A stretch of 44,501 nucleotides of DNA from Roseicyclus mahoneyensis (GCF_003148775.1 NZ_QGGW01000002.1:397907-442407), one strand, 5' to 3'; positions 33,875 through 43,067 are shown, numbered from the stretch's first letter. The notes: a model not told the origin generated them from the sequence alone. Numbers and translations: made by a program.

Positions 33875-35152
33875 TCAGGCGACGCGCGCACCGGGCGGGA
33901 TGGTCGGCGGGGCGGCGTTCAGGGTGTCGATGGCGAACCCGGCGGCCGCCTTGTATCCGGCCATGTAATCGCGCCGCTCGGTCTCGGGCAGGATGCTCTC
34001 GATGTCCTCGAACACGCCGCCGCACCGTTCGTCGAGCAAGCTCAGAAGGCCGAACGGCCCGGCGCCCCGGTTACGCAACACCAGTTCCGACACCGGACCA
34101 CACAATTGCGCATCATAGGCCGCAAGCGCATCGGGTGTCGCACCATGCGCCAGCATCTTGGCCCCGATCACGCGGGCATCCACGATCGCCTGGCTCGCCC
34201 CGTTCGACCCGGTCGGATACATCGCATGCGCCGCATCGCCCATCAGCGCCACCTGGCCATCTACCCATGTCGCCACCGGATCGCGGTCGATCATCGGGTT
34301 TTCATAGGCGCAATCGGCGGCTTTCAGCATCGCGGGCACGTCGAGCCAGTCGTAGCGGAAGCCCTCAAAATGATGAACGAAATCAGCGACCTCCACGGGG
34401 CGGAACCATGCGTCATCGGGCCAACCGCCGGAATTGTCGACCGTCACCTCGGCGATCCAGTTGACCAGCGCGGTGCCGTCGGGCCCCACCGGCGTGATCG
34501 GGTAGATCACCATCCGGTGCCGGTGCGTTCCCAAACCCACAAAGGACGACGCGGTCCGCAACGGCCTTGCCCGGACCGTGCCGCGCCACATCACTGCGCC
34601 GCCCCAGTTGATCGGCGGCTGATCGGGGTGCATCTGCGCGCGGATGCGCGAATGGATGCCGTCCGCGCCCAGCAGCAGCGCGCCCTTGACCTGCGCGGTC
34701 ATGCCATCGGCACGCGACACCTCGGCAATCACACCGCCCGCGTCTTGGCGATAGCCGGTCACCCGCGCCCCTAGCGTGATGCACTCCCGCCCCGCCCGGT
34801 CCAGCAGGCGGTGATAAAGCAGCATGTGAAAACGTCCGCGATGCACGGCATATTGCGGCCAGTGATAGCCCGCAGCCCGCCCGCGCGGCTCGGCATGCAC
34901 CTCGCGCCCGTTCAAGCCCACCAGCGCCCATTCCAACGCGGGCAGGCCGACAGTGTTCAGATCGCTCTCGGTGATGCCAAGGTCGATCGGTTCGCGCACG
35001 GCATTGGGTTGCAGGTTGATCCCCACCCCCAGCGGCTTCATCTCGCGGCTGGATTCGAAGACATGAAACGGCACGCCGATCTGGTGCAGCGTCAGTGCCA
35101 TGGTCAGGCCGGCGATACCGCCGCCCAAGATCAGGACCGGGCCGACCGTCAT
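33875..35152 (-). CDS. FAD-dependent monooxygenase (PhzS/salicylate-hydroxylase-like)
   Basis: A 425-residue class A flavoprotein. FAD motifs are ILGGGIAGL (near residue 8), GADGIHSR and LMGDAAHAMYPTGSNGASQAIVDA, the order seen in aromatic hydroxylases. The N-terminal LGVGINLQPNAVREPIDLGI and AYKAAAGF C-terminal stretch resemble the flavin-dependent oxidoreductase group that includes PhzS. It inserts oxygen into an aromatic or enol-like substrate with NAD(P)H. Its ATG overlaps the SDR stop by four bases (ATGA), so the two are one unit. The 126-base gap to the Gfo/Idh operon with O2 suggests a separate promoter downstream. Confidence 0.88.
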   Translation of the reverse strand: MTVGPVLILGGGIAGLTMALTLHQIGVPFHVFESSREMKPLGVGINLQPNAVREPIDLGITESDLNTVGLPALEWALVGLNGREVHAEPRGRAAGYHWPQYAVHRGRFHMLLYHRLLDRAGRECITLGARVTGYRQDAGGVIAEVSRADGMTAQVKGALLLGADGIHSRIRAQMHPDQPPINWGGAVMWRGTVRARPLRTASSFVGLGTHRHRMVIYPITPVGPDGTALVNWIAEVTVDNSGGWPDDAWFRPVEVADFVHHFEGFRYDWLDVPAMLKAADCAYENPMIDRDPVATWVDGQVALMGDAAHAMYPTGSNGASQAIVDARVIGAKMLAHGATPDALAAYDAQLCGPVSELVLRNRGAGPFGLLSLLDERCGGVFEDIESILPETERRDYMAGYKAAAGFAIDTLNAAPPTIPPGARVA

Positions 35153-35916
35153 CGCGGGGCCATCCGGATCGCGCCGTCCAGCCGGATGACCTCGCCGTTC
35201 AACATCGGGTTGCGGGTGATATGCTCGACCATCGCGGCATACTCATCCGGGTCGCCCAGCCGTGAGGGGAACGGCACCTGCGCGCCGAGCGAGGCCTGCA
35301 CCTCGGCGGGCAGGCCCTGCAACAGCGGCGTCAGGAACAGGCCCGGCGCAATGGTGCAGACCCTTATCCCCTTGTCGGCCAGATCGCGCGCCATCGGCAG
35401 GGTCATGCCCACGATACCCCCCTTGGACGCGGCATAGGCGACCTGCCCGATCTGCCCGTCATAGGCCGCGACCGAGGCGGTGTTCACGATCACGCCCCGC
35501 GCGCCATCGCCGTCCATGGGGTCCGCCGCAACCATGCGCGCAGCTACTTGGGACGCGCAATTGAACGTGCCGATCAGATTGATCCTGACAACCCTGTCGA
35601 AGAGCCCGGCATCATGTGCCGCCCCGCGGGACACGGTCTTGGCCGCAGGCCCGATGCCCGCGCAGTTCACAAGCACCCGGGGCACGCCAAAGGCCGCCTC
35701 CACGGCGTCGATCCCCGCCGCGACCGACGCCGTGTCCGACACGTCGACCGCGGCAAACATGCCCCCCAGAGCGCCAGCTTGTGCCGCCCCGCGCGCCGTG
35801 TCGAGATCGAAGATTGCGACCTTCAGACCGCCTGCCGCCAGTCGCGCCGCAGTCGCCGCACCCAATCCTGAGGCCCCGCCGGTCACGATGGCTGCCATGC
35901 CTGCCCAATCCTGCAT
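35149..35916 (-). CDS. SDR oxidoreductase, 3-hydroxyacyl-CoA dehydrogenase type II-like (HSD10-like)
   Basis: A 255-residue classical SDR. Motifs are TGGASGLG (12-19), FDLD (acidic end of strand 2, favouring NAD+), NCAG, S148 and YAASK (Y161, K165). The sequence after YAASKGG, with [25 protein letters not shown] and C-terminal [12 protein letters not shown], is typical of type 10 17-beta-hydroxysteroid/3-hydroxyacyl-CoA dehydrogenases. The start at 35916 gives [14 protein letters not shown]; the frame continues to 36018 without similarity. It is coupled to the monooxygenase gene and could catalyse the dehydrogenation after the enoyl-CoA hydratase step encoded downstream. Confidence 0.9.
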   Translation of the reverse strand: MQDWAGMAAIVTGGASGLGAATAARLAAGGLKVAIFDLDTARGAAQAGALGGMFAAVDVSDTASVAAGIDAVEAAFGVPRVLVNCAGIGPAAKTVSRGAAHDAGLFDRVVRINLIGTFNCASQVAARMVAADPMDGDGARGVIVNTASVAAYDGQIGQVAYAASKGGIVGMTLPMARDLADKGIRVCTIAPGLFLTPLLQGLPAEVQASLGAQVPFPSRLGDPDEYAAMVEHITRNPMLNGEVIRLDGAIRMAPR

Positions 35917-36012
35917 CCCAAAACCCCGTTTGCTGCTGGCCGTTTCTGTGCCCTCCGCGCGCATCCCACAAGCCTTTGCGGGCAGGTGACAAAACCACAA
36001 GGTTGCCCTTTC

Positions 36013-36040
36013 CTGCATTTGGTCCTATTCCGCAATGCAG
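36013..36040. other. Inverted repeat in the SDR-SulP divergent spacer
   Basis: CTGCATT (36013-36019) and AATGCAG (36034-36040) are perfect inverted arms with a 14-base spacer, in the 254-base region between the divergent SDR and SulP genes. It could be a dimeric regulator site. It shows no resemblance to the LacI-type operators in this window. Confidence 0.3.
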
Positions 36041-36170
36041 CGAACATGGACCCGGGCCTTGCCTCCCGGGTGGCTCTTCCGGCCGCCGATCCGCCGGACC
36101 ACGATGACCAAACGTGCCTCTCGCACGCTGGCCGCGCAGAAATAAGCGGTCGGGTTCGGACAAACATTCC

Positions 36171-37661
36171 ATGATGTCTTTCGACGCATACCGCGCCCAG
36201 TGGCTCGGCAGTATACGCGCTGATCTTCTGGCGGGTCTTGTCGTGGCGCTGGCCCTCATCCCTGAGGCCATCGCCTTTTCCATCATCGCAGGCGTCGACC
36301 CCAAGGTCGGGCTTTACGCCAGCTTCTCTATTGCGGTCATCACCGCCATCGCGGGCGGACGGCCCGGCATGATCTCGGCGGCCACCGCTGCCACCGCCGT
36401 CCTGATGGTCACGCTGGTGCGCGATCACGGGCTGCAATACCTGCTGGCAGCAACGGTCCTCGCAGGTCTCCTGCAGATCGCCATGGGCATCCTGCGGCTC
36501 GGCTTCGTCATGCGCTACGTGTCGAAATCGGTGATGACGGGCTTTGTGAATGCGCTCGCCATCCTGATCTTCATGGCGCAACTGCCCGAGCTTGATCCGC
36601 GCAACGTCACATGGCTGACCTATCTGCTGGTGGCCGCGGGGCTTGCCATCATCTACCTGTTTCCGCTGCTCACCAAGGCGATCCCCTCGCCGCTTGTCAC
36701 AATTGTGGTGCTGACCGCGCTGACGGTTGCCATGGGCCTAGACGTGCGCACCGTGGGCGACATGGGCGCGCTGCCCGACACGCTGCCGGTCTTCCTGATC
36801 CCCGACATCCCGCTGAATTTCGAGACGTTGCAGATCATCTTTCCCTATTCCGTCGCCGTCGCCGTTGTGGGCCTTCTGGAAAGCCTGATGACGCAAAACA
36901 TCGTCGACGACCTGACCGACACGAAATCGAACCGCAATCAGGAATGCGTGGGGCAGGGGCTGGCCAACACCGCCACCGGCTTCATCGGCGGCATGGCGGG
37001 TTGCGCCATGATCGGGCAGTCGATCATCAACGTGAAATCGGGCGGGCGCGGGCGGCTGTCGTGCTTTGTCGCGGGCGTGTTCTTGCTGATCCTCGTCGTC
37101 GGTCTGGGCGATCTGGTCAGCATCATCCCCATGCCCGCACTGGTCGCGATAATGATCATGGTGTCGATCGGCACCTTTTCATGGTCCTCGATCACGAACC
37201 TTGCGGTGCATCCCCGGTCGTCCTCCATCGTCATGCTGGCGACGGTTGCCACCGTGGTCTGGACCCACAACCTCGCCATCGGGGTGCTGGTCGGCGTGCT
37301 TTTGTCGGGCATCTTCTTCGCGGCGAAGATCGCGCAGCTTTTCACCGTCCGGTCCGTGATCAGCCCCGATGGCCGCCTGCGCACCTACCATGTCGAGGGG
37401 CAGCTATTTTACGGTTCGGTCGAGGATTTCATGAACGCCTTCGACTTCAAGGAGGCGCCCGAGCGCGTCGTGATCGACGTCAGCCGGGCCCATATCTGGG
37501 ACATCTCATCGGTTCAAGCGCTTGATATGGCGATCCTGAAATTCCGCCGCGACGGGGCCGAGGTCGAGGTGGTGGGCATGAACGAAGCCACGGAAACGCT
37601 GGTCGACAAGCTGGCCACCCATGACAAGCCGGGCGCCATGGACAAGCTGATGGAGCATTGA
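36171..37661 (+). CDS. SulP (SLC26) family inorganic anion transporter with STAS domain
   Basis: A 496-residue membrane protein. The N-terminal [35 protein letters not shown] is the SulP signature before a 12-14 helix transport core; [29 protein letters not shown] is the second conserved motif. A cytoplasmic STAS domain (about 400-496) includes [20 protein letters not shown]. SulP proteins carry sulfate, bicarbonate or other anions. The start at 36171 (MMSFDAYR) is chosen because the extension to 36114 is Arg-rich and unrelated. It lies one base upstream of a universal stress protein gene. Substrate cannot be told from sequence. Confidence 0.93.
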   Translation: MMSFDAYRAQWLGSIRADLLAGLVVALALIPEAIAFSIIAGVDPKVGLYASFSIAVITAIAGGRPGMISAATAATAVLMVTLVRDHGLQYLLAATVLAGLLQIAMGILRLGFVMRYVSKSVMTGFVNALAILIFMAQLPELDPRNVTWLTYLLVAAGLAIIYLFPLLTKAIPSPLVTIVVLTALTVAMGLDVRTVGDMGALPDTLPVFLIPDIPLNFETLQIIFPYSVAVAVVGLLESLMTQNIVDDLTDTKSNRNQECVGQGLANTATGFIGGMAGCAMIGQSIINVKSGGRGRLSCFVAGVFLLILVVGLGDLVSIIPMPALVAIMIMVSIGTFSWSSITNLAVHPRSSSIVMLATVATVVWTHNLAIGVLVGVLLSGIFFAAKIAQLFTVRSVISPDGRLRTYHVEGQLFYGSVEDFMNAFDFKEAPERVVIDVSRAHIWDISSVQALDMAILKFRRDGAEVEVVGMNEATETLVDKLATHDKPGAMDKLMEH

Positions 37662-37662
37662 G

Positions 37663-38526
37663 ATGACGGAAATGACAGGCAAGATCATCGCGCTGATCGA
37701 CGGGTCGGTCTATTCCGAAAGCGTCTGCCACCATGCCGCGTGGATCTCGAAAGCAACCGGCGCCCCGGTGGAACTGGTCCATGTGCTGGGCCGGGCCGAG
37801 GGAACGGGCAACCGCGACTTGTCGGGGTCCATCCGGCTGGGCGCGCGCACGGCCTTGTTGCAAGAACTGGCCGATCTGGATGCGCAGCGCGCCAAGCTGG
37901 TCGGCCAACGGGGCCGCGCCATCCTTGAAGATGCGCGCGCCATCGTCGATCAGGACGGCGTGACCGAGATCACCACCCGACTGCGCCATGGCGACGTGGT
38001 CGAAGCCATCGCCGAGATCGAGGAGGACGCCCGCGTCATCTTGATCGGCAAGCGGGGCGAGGATGCGGATTTCGCCAAGGGCCATCTGGGGTCCAACCTC
38101 GAACGTATCGTTCGCGCCGCACACCGGCCGGTTTTCGTCGCCTCGCGCGCCTTCCGACCTATCGAAAAGGTGCTGGTCGCCTATGATGGTGGCCGGTCCG
38201 CGATGAAGGCGGTCGACCATATCGCCCGCAGCCCCCTGTTTTCGGGTCTGTCGGTGACGGTGGTGACCGTGGGCCCCGACACCCCCGAGACCCGCAAGGG
38301 CCTTGAAGATGCGCGGGCGCTGCTCAAGGCCGCAGGGATAACCGCAGACACCCGCATTGTCGAAGGTCGGCCCGACGATGTTCTGGGCAAACTCGTGGAT
38401 ACCGAAGGCTTCGACATGTTGGTGATGGGCGCCTATGGCCATTCGCGCATCCGCAGCCTTGTGATCGGCTCGACCACCACGGAAATGGTCCGGTCGTGCA
38501 AGGTGCCTGTTGTGCTGATGCGCTGA
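37663..38526 (+). CDS. Tandem universal stress protein (two UspA domains)
   Basis: A 287-residue protein with two Usp domains. The first (about 5-150) ends in VILIGKRGEDADFAKGHLGSNLE, the second (about 160-287) in LVMGAYGHSRIRSLVIGSTTTEMV; both contain the G-x2-G-x9-G-S/T ATP-binding loop. The start lies one base after the SulP stop (TGAGATG), with GGAG about 7 bases upstream inside the SulP end, so translation is coupled. Fused or adjacent SulP-Usp pairs suggest nucleotide-dependent control of the anion transporter. Confidence 0.93.
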   Translation: MTEMTGKIIALIDGSVYSESVCHHAAWISKATGAPVELVHVLGRAEGTGNRDLSGSIRLGARTALLQELADLDAQRAKLVGQRGRAILEDARAIVDQDGVTEITTRLRHGDVVEAIAEIEEDARVILIGKRGEDADFAKGHLGSNLERIVRAAHRPVFVASRAFRPIEKVLVAYDGGRSAMKAVDHIARSPLFSGLSVTVVTVGPDTPETRKGLEDARALLKAAGITADTRIVEGRPDDVLGKLVDTEGFDMLVMGAYGHSRIRSLVIGSTTTEMVRSCKVPVVLMR

Positions 38527-38596
38527 ACGCCGCCGCGGCAGGCAAGACTGTGCCGAAAGGTTTGACCTCAGCCGCTGACGCGTTAGCCTATGCGTC

Positions 38597-39049
38597 ATGA
38601 CATATGCCCAAGCCTTGCCCGCCAACCCGTTCCGCTCCCTATCCCGTCTGATCCGTCTCCTGCCTTGGCGCGACGGACTTCTTGCCGCCATCCTCGTATT
38701 GTCCGCCACAGCCTTGCTGCAGGCGCAGGACCGTATCGAGGCGTGGACGCAGGATTGGGTTCCTCCGGTCCTCGAAGTCCCTGCCGACGCCACTTTGCTG
38801 ACGGATCGGGAGATCGGGTCGACCGTGCGCATGTTCTCGTTTTCCACGGGTGCCGATGTTGATGCCCTGTTCGAGGCATGGGAAGCGGCGCTGCGCGACG
38901 GGGGCTTTCCGATAGACCAAGGTGCCGACGATCTGCTGGAACGGTCGATCGAGTTCTCAGGCCGGGGCATCAGCAACGCCAAGATCGTCGCGGGCGTGAC
39001 CAGCGAGGATGGTCGCACCGTCATCGAGATCGACGCGACCTTGCAATAA
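38597..39049 (+). CDS. Small membrane-anchored protein of unknown function
   Basis: A 150-residue protein with one hydrophobic segment (about 27-45, LLAAILVLSATALLQAQ) near the N-terminus, then a soluble domain of about 105 residues containing FSFSTGADVDALFEAWEAALRDGG and ending EIDATLQ. The segment may be a signal anchor with a periplasmic C-terminal domain. I do not recognise the family. The gene follows the Usp gene by 70 bases, and the sequence before the start lacks a strong ribosome-binding site. Confidence 0.55.
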   Translation: MTYAQALPANPFRSLSRLIRLLPWRDGLLAAILVLSATALLQAQDRIEAWTQDWVPPVLEVPADATLLTDREIGSTVRMFSFSTGADVDALFEAWEAALRDGGFPIDQGADDLLERSIEFSGRGISNAKIVAGVTSEDGRTVIEIDATLQ

Positions 39050-39145
39050 CGCGACCACACGGCGCGTCACACCTGCTTGAACCGGGCAAAAACTGCGGCC
39101 CACCCTGCGCGCGGCCTGTTATCCTTTCGCGCAGGAGGATCGTCC

Positions 39146-40150
39146 ATGTTGACACCCAGACCCGGCCGCAGGGCCGCCGCCTTGCCCGTCCTGCACCGCG
39201 CCGCCCTCGCGCTGGCCCTATCCCTGGTGGCAGCCGCTGCCCCGGCGCAGACCAACCGTTTCGCCGGTGATTGGCCCCAGACCGATTTCACCCGTCTCGC
39301 TGTCGACCTGACCGAGGTGATCTCGGGCGGCCCTCCGCGCGACGGCATCCCCGCGATCCTGGACCCCACATTCGGTCCGGCAAGCAGGGAGCGGGCGCTC
39401 CACGACCGCGAGCCGGTGCTGACCTACCAGCCCGCGAATGGCCCCGCCCGCGCCTATCCGATCCGCTACCTGATGTGGCATGAGATTGTGAACGACGTGG
39501 TCGATGGCCTGCCCGTAGCCGTCACTTTCTGCCCGCTGTGCAACACCGGCATGGTCTTCGACGCGCGGCTGGGCGGGCAGGCCCATACCTTCGGCGTCTC
39601 GGGCCTTTTGCGGCATTCCGACATGATCATGTACGACCACCAGACCGAAAGCTGGTGGCAGCAGGCGACCGGGCAGGGGATCGCAGGCGCCATGACCGGG
39701 CGCGAGCTGACCCAGTTGCCCGCATGGATGGAAAGCTGGGCCGCCTTTCGCACAGCCCACCCCGACGGGCTGGTGATGGGGGAACCCGACTGGCGCCGCG
39801 CCTATGGCACCAACCCCTATCGCAGCTACGACACCACCCGACCCTTCCTCTATTCCGGCGAGGACCCGCCGCATGGCATTCCCCCGCTGGAACGCGTGGT
39901 GCGCGTGGGCGACCGCGCCTGGCCGATGACCCGCCTTTCACGCGAAGGCACGATCACCGAGGCGGGCGTGACCCTGACATGGGCTGTGGGACAGGCCTCG
40001 GCGCTCGACACCTCCAACCTCGGGGACGGGCGCGAGGTCGGCAATGTCCGCGTTCGCGACGGCGCGGGACGCGACGTGGCGCATGACATTCCCTTCGCCT
40101 TCGCTTTCCACGCCTTCCACCCGAACGGGCGCTGGATGCTGGGGAACTGA
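39146..40150 (+). CDS. DUF3179-containing secreted protein
   Basis: A 334-residue protein with an N-terminal signal-like region (about 1-33, with the hydrophobic core LHRAALALALSLVAAAAPA and AQT after it). The mature part carries the DUF3179 core: VTFCPLCNTGMVFDARL with its two cysteines, FGVSGLLRHSDMIMYDHQTESWWQQ, and TGRELTQLPAWMESWAAFRTAHPDG. The Cys/His/Trp pattern suggests a metal-binding or redox role, but no activity is established to my knowledge. The start at 39146 is set by AGGAGG 7-8 bases upstream; the frame extends to 39077. Confidence 0.88.
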   Translation: MLTPRPGRRAAALPVLHRAALALALSLVAAAAPAQTNRFAGDWPQTDFTRLAVDLTEVISGGPPRDGIPAILDPTFGPASRERALHDREPVLTYQPANGPARAYPIRYLMWHEIVNDVVDGLPVAVTFCPLCNTGMVFDARLGGQAHTFGVSGLLRHSDMIMYDHQTESWWQQATGQGIAGAMTGRELTQLPAWMESWAAFRTAHPDGLVMGEPDWRRAYGTNPYRSYDTTRPFLYSGEDPPHGIPPLERVVRVGDRAWPMTRLSREGTITEAGVTLTWAVGQASALDTSNLGDGREVGNVRVRDGAGRDVAHDIPFAFAFHAFHPNGRWMLGN

Positions 40151-40155
40151 CCGCC

Positions 40156-40545
40156 ATGGCCACGACCCGCGCCCCCCAGACTGAGATCGCCATTGCCGCC
40201 ACCGCCGGTTTCCTCCTCGCTGCGGCCACGCTGGCGGGTGCGACCGCGGCGCTTGGCGCGCATCCCTGGTGGGCGATCCAGTCCGGCCTGGTCGGTACCG
40301 CGGGGGGGCTCGCGCTTTACGGCGCGTTGCGGGCGCTGGGGGTGGGCGCAGGTCGCCTCGGGCTGGTCGCGGCGATGGCGCTGGTCGCCTCAGCCCTTGC
40401 AGCGCATTTCGGAAAGCAGAGCTTCGTCGCCTCCTTCGCAAGCGACGCGCTGGCCGGACGCTTGTGGTATCTCGGCTGGTTCGTCCTCGCCGGGTCTGCG
40501 ACCGTCGTTCTGACCGTCCTCGCCGCGCGGGTCCTGCGTCGCTGA
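40156..40545 (+). CDS. Small four-helix membrane protein, unknown function
   Basis: A 129-residue, strongly hydrophobic protein with about four transmembrane segments (about 10-32, 40-62, 67-88, 102-126) and a C-terminal ARVLRR. The start lies 5 bases after the DUF3179 stop, so the pair may be co-transcribed. Its last 156 bases overlap the C-terminal tail of the hydrolase gene on the other strand. I do not recognise the family; the regular hydrophobic pattern and tight spacing support it as real. Confidence 0.6.
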   Translation: MATTRAPQTEIAIAATAGFLLAAATLAGATAALGAHPWWAIQSGLVGTAGGLALYGALRALGVGAGRLGLVAAMALVASALAAHFGKQSFVASFASDALAGRLWYLGWFVLAGSATVVLTVLAARVLRR

Positions 40546-41310
40546 GGCCCAGACCAACGACCGGTGATCGAACCCGCCTGCAATATGGGGTTTCACGATC
40601 TCGAAATAGGGTGACAGGTCGAAATCGCGCGGTGCGAACAGTGAATGGTGCCGGATGTGCAGGATCTCGGCCCGCCCCGCCTCCGACCCTTCGGCGCGCA
40701 TCACATCGGGCAGGATCGGATAGCGCACTGACTGGAACGCCTGCGCGATCAGCGAGGAACAGATCGCCCGCGTGGCATCCCCCGACCCCAGCGCCAGCAT
40801 CCGCCGTCGCCAGCGCACCGGCACCGGCGGGGTAGGCAGGAAATACCGCGCAAGGTCGAAAACATTTCGCAGGTCGTATTTCAAGCCGATCTTGGCGATC
40901 ATGAACCGCGCCACCGCCCGCCGCTCCTCGTCCGACAAGCCTACGGCCCGGCAGATGCGCGTGTTGTGGCTGGCGTATTTCGACACCGGCGCCGACACGC
41001 AGCCGTAGCCAAGGTTCACCTCGACGAGCTGGTGCCGCACACCGCCCGGCCCCGGGTCGGGCAGATGTGCGCCCACGAACATCGCCGCATGCGACCAGGT
41101 CGATTGCGTCAGATATTTGATCGCAGTCGACACCCGCTCGCCCCCCTCCACCAACAGCACGTCGCCCGGCCGCATGACCCGGCACAGCGTCTCCGTATCG
41201 GACGGTGTGAACGGCTTGTAACCCGATCCCGGCGCGTTCAGTTTGGCCGCAAGGCGATGCCCGATCCGGTCCAGCGCGCGATCCAGCAAGGTGTCGTTCG
41301 TGTGTGTCAT
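40390..41310 (-). CDS. Permuted papain-like cysteine hydrolase (YiiX/NlpC-P60-related)
   Basis: A 306-residue protein of the YiiX/YebB type, a permuted NlpC/P60 fold that may cleave cell-wall or amide substrates. PGDVLLVEGGERVSTAIKYLTQSTWSHAAMFVG holds the probable catalytic H74, and DATRAICSSLIAQAF holds the probable nucleophile C184, as expected for the permuted order. The start at 41310 has GGAG about 10 bases upstream; the frame runs to 41601 without similarity. The family-like part ends near residue 254; residues about 256-306 (Asp/Glu/Arg-rich) lie antisense to the plus-strand gene. Confidence 0.8.
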   Translation of the reverse strand: MTHTNDTLLDRALDRIGHRLAAKLNAPGSGYKPFTPSDTETLCRVMRPGDVLLVEGGERVSTAIKYLTQSTWSHAAMFVGAHLPDPGPGGVRHQLVEVNLGYGCVSAPVSKYASHNTRICRAVGLSDEERRAVARFMIAKIGLKYDLRNVFDLARYFLPTPPVPVRWRRRMLALGSGDATRAICSSLIAQAFQSVRYPILPDVMRAEGSEAGRAEILHIRHHSLFAPRDFDLSPYFEIVKPHIAGGFDHRSLVWASATQDPRGEDGQNDGRRPGEDEPAEIPQASGQRVACEGGDEALLSEMRCKG

Positions 41311-41494
41311 GGACCTGTCTCCGACCCGTCTGCCATCAGGGAAACGCCACCGCCCCCGGGCCGTCCACTCATCTGTGTGCGACGCGCCAAGTCGTGACCG
41401 CGCGTGATCGCCGGGTGAAGCGCTCGGCCCCACAACGCGCACCTTTCCCATCCCGGGCGACCGTCCTAGGATGCCCTCAAGGGAGAGGGACATC

Positions 41495-42664
41495 ATGCGC
41501 ACACAGGTCGCCATCATTGGCGGCGGGCCCTCGGGCCTGTTGCTGGCGCAGCTTTTGCACAAGCGCGGCATCGACAGTGTCGTGCTTGAACGCAAGACCA
41601 AGGATTACGTCCTGTCCCGCATCCGTGCAGGCGTTCTGGAACAAGGTCTCGTGCGCCTGATGGAAGAGGCCGGATGCGCCGACCGCCTGCACGCCGAAGG
41701 GCACGCCCATCATGGCGCGCTGATCGCCTACGGCGACGAGATGTTCCGCATTGATTTCAGCGCGCTGACCGGCACCCCCGTCATCGTCTATGGCCAGACC
41801 GAGGTGACCCGCGATCTCTACGCCGCGCGCGAGGTGGCGGGCGGCGTGATCGAATTCAACGTCGAGGATGTGACGATCCACGAGGCCGACAGCGACGCGC
41901 CCCATGTCACTTACAATGTCGCGGGCGAGGCGCGCCGCATCGACTGCGATTTCATTGCCGGCTGCGACGGGTTCCATGGTGTCAGCCGTCAGGCCATTCC
42001 GCTGAGCGCGCGACGCGAATACGAGAAGGTCTATCCCTTCGGCTGGCTTGGCATCCTGTCCGAGACCCCGCCGGTGAACGCGGAACTGATCTACGCCAAT
42101 TCCCCTCGTGGCTTTGCGCTGTGTTCGATGCGCAACGAGAACCTGAGCCGTTACTACATCCAGTGTTCGCTCAGCGACAGGTCCGAGGACTGGACCGATG
42201 ACGCGTTTTGGCGAGAACTCAAGCGCCGCATTCCCAGTGATCAGGCCGACCGCCTCGTGACCGGCCCCTCGATCGAGAAATCCATCGCTCCCCTGCGCTC
42301 CTTCGTGACCGAGCCGATGCGCTGGGGCCGGTTGTTCCTGTGCGGCGATGCGGCCCATATCGTGCCGCCCACGGGGGCCAAGGGGCTGAACACCGCCGCC
42401 TCCGATGTCCGGTATCTCTACACCGGTTTGCGCCAGTTCTACGAGAACGGGTCGACCGACGGCATCGACAGCTATTGTGCCAAGGCGCTGGCCCGCGTGT
42501 GGAAAGTGGAACGATTCAGCTGGTGGTTCTCGTCGCTCATGCACCGCTACCCCGACCAGTCCGAGTTCGACCTGCGCATTCAGGTGGCCGAGCTGGAATT
42601 CCTGCGCTCCAACTGCGCCGCCCAACGGGCGATGGCGGAAAACTATGTGGGCCTACCCTATTGA
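41495..42664 (+). CDS. pobA: 4-hydroxybenzoate 3-monooxygenase
   Basis: A 389-residue FAD enzyme that hydroxylates 4-hydroxybenzoate to protocatechuate with NADPH and oxygen. Visible are the FAD motif IIGGGPSGLL (near residue 10), KDYVLSRIRAGVLEQG, GCDGFHG and CGDAAHIVPPTGAKGLNTAASDV. Length matches PobA (about 390-394). The start at 41495 has AGAGGGA upstream; the frame extends to 41471. It heads a run pobA-pcaC-pcaH-pcaG on the plus strand that turns 4-hydroxybenzoate into ring-cleaved products. A TAGGAT at 41469-41474 could be a -10, but no pob/pca regulator gene is adjacent in the window. Confidence 0.97.
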   Translation: MRTQVAIIGGGPSGLLLAQLLHKRGIDSVVLERKTKDYVLSRIRAGVLEQGLVRLMEEAGCADRLHAEGHAHHGALIAYGDEMFRIDFSALTGTPVIVYGQTEVTRDLYAAREVAGGVIEFNVEDVTIHEADSDAPHVTYNVAGEARRIDCDFIAGCDGFHGVSRQAIPLSARREYEKVYPFGWLGILSETPPVNAELIYANSPRGFALCSMRNENLSRYYIQCSLSDRSEDWTDDAFWRELKRRIPSDQADRLVTGPSIEKSIAPLRSFVTEPMRWGRLFLCGDAAHIVPPTGAKGLNTAASDVRYLYTGLRQFYENGSTDGIDSYCAKALARVWKVERFSWWFSSLMHRYPDQSEFDLRIQVAELEFLRSNCAAQRAMAENYVGLPY

Positions 42665-42686
42665 GACGGCTGAAAGGACCCTGCCC

Positions 42687-43067
42687 ATGACCGACCGCTA
42701 CACCCAAGGCATGAAGACCCGTCGCGCGGTTCTGGGCGATGCCCATGTCGACCGTGCCGAGGCCGCAAGGACCGATTTCGATACGCCCTTCCAGACATTG
42801 ATCACCGAAGGCGCCTGGGGCACGGTCTGGTCCGATGACACGATCAGCCTGCGAGAGCGGTCGATGCTGACGCTGGCGCTGCTTGCCGCGACCGGCAATT
42901 TCGACGAGATCCCTATGCACATCCGCGCCACCGCCCGCACCGGGGCCAGCCCCGATGACATCATGCAGGCCTTCTTGCATGTGGCGATCTACGCGGGCGT
43001 GCCCAAGGCCAACCACGCGATCAAGCTGGCCAAGGCGACACTGGCCGAGATGGAGGATCAGCGATGA
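42687..43067 (+). CDS. pcaC: 4-carboxymuconolactone decarboxylase
   Basis: A 126-residue CMD-family enzyme that converts 4-carboxymuconolactone to 3-oxoadipate enol-lactone, the third step after protocatechuate ring cleavage. Core features are [72 protein letters not shown], with the His in the EIPMHIR region where the general base lies. AAAGGA is 9 bases before the ATG. It overlaps pcaH by four bases (ATGA). Confidence 0.96.
   Translation: MTDRYTQGMKTRRAVLGDAHVDRAEAARTDFDTPFQTLITEGAWGTVWSDDTISLRERSMLTLALLAATGNFDEIPMHIRATARTGASPDDIMQAFLHVAIYAGVPKANHAIKLAKATLAEMEDQR

Noticed and set aside
42505-42515. GGAACGATTC inside pobA as a third LacI operator
   Set aside because: Only one half matches, there is no palindrome, and it lies deep in the coding sequence.
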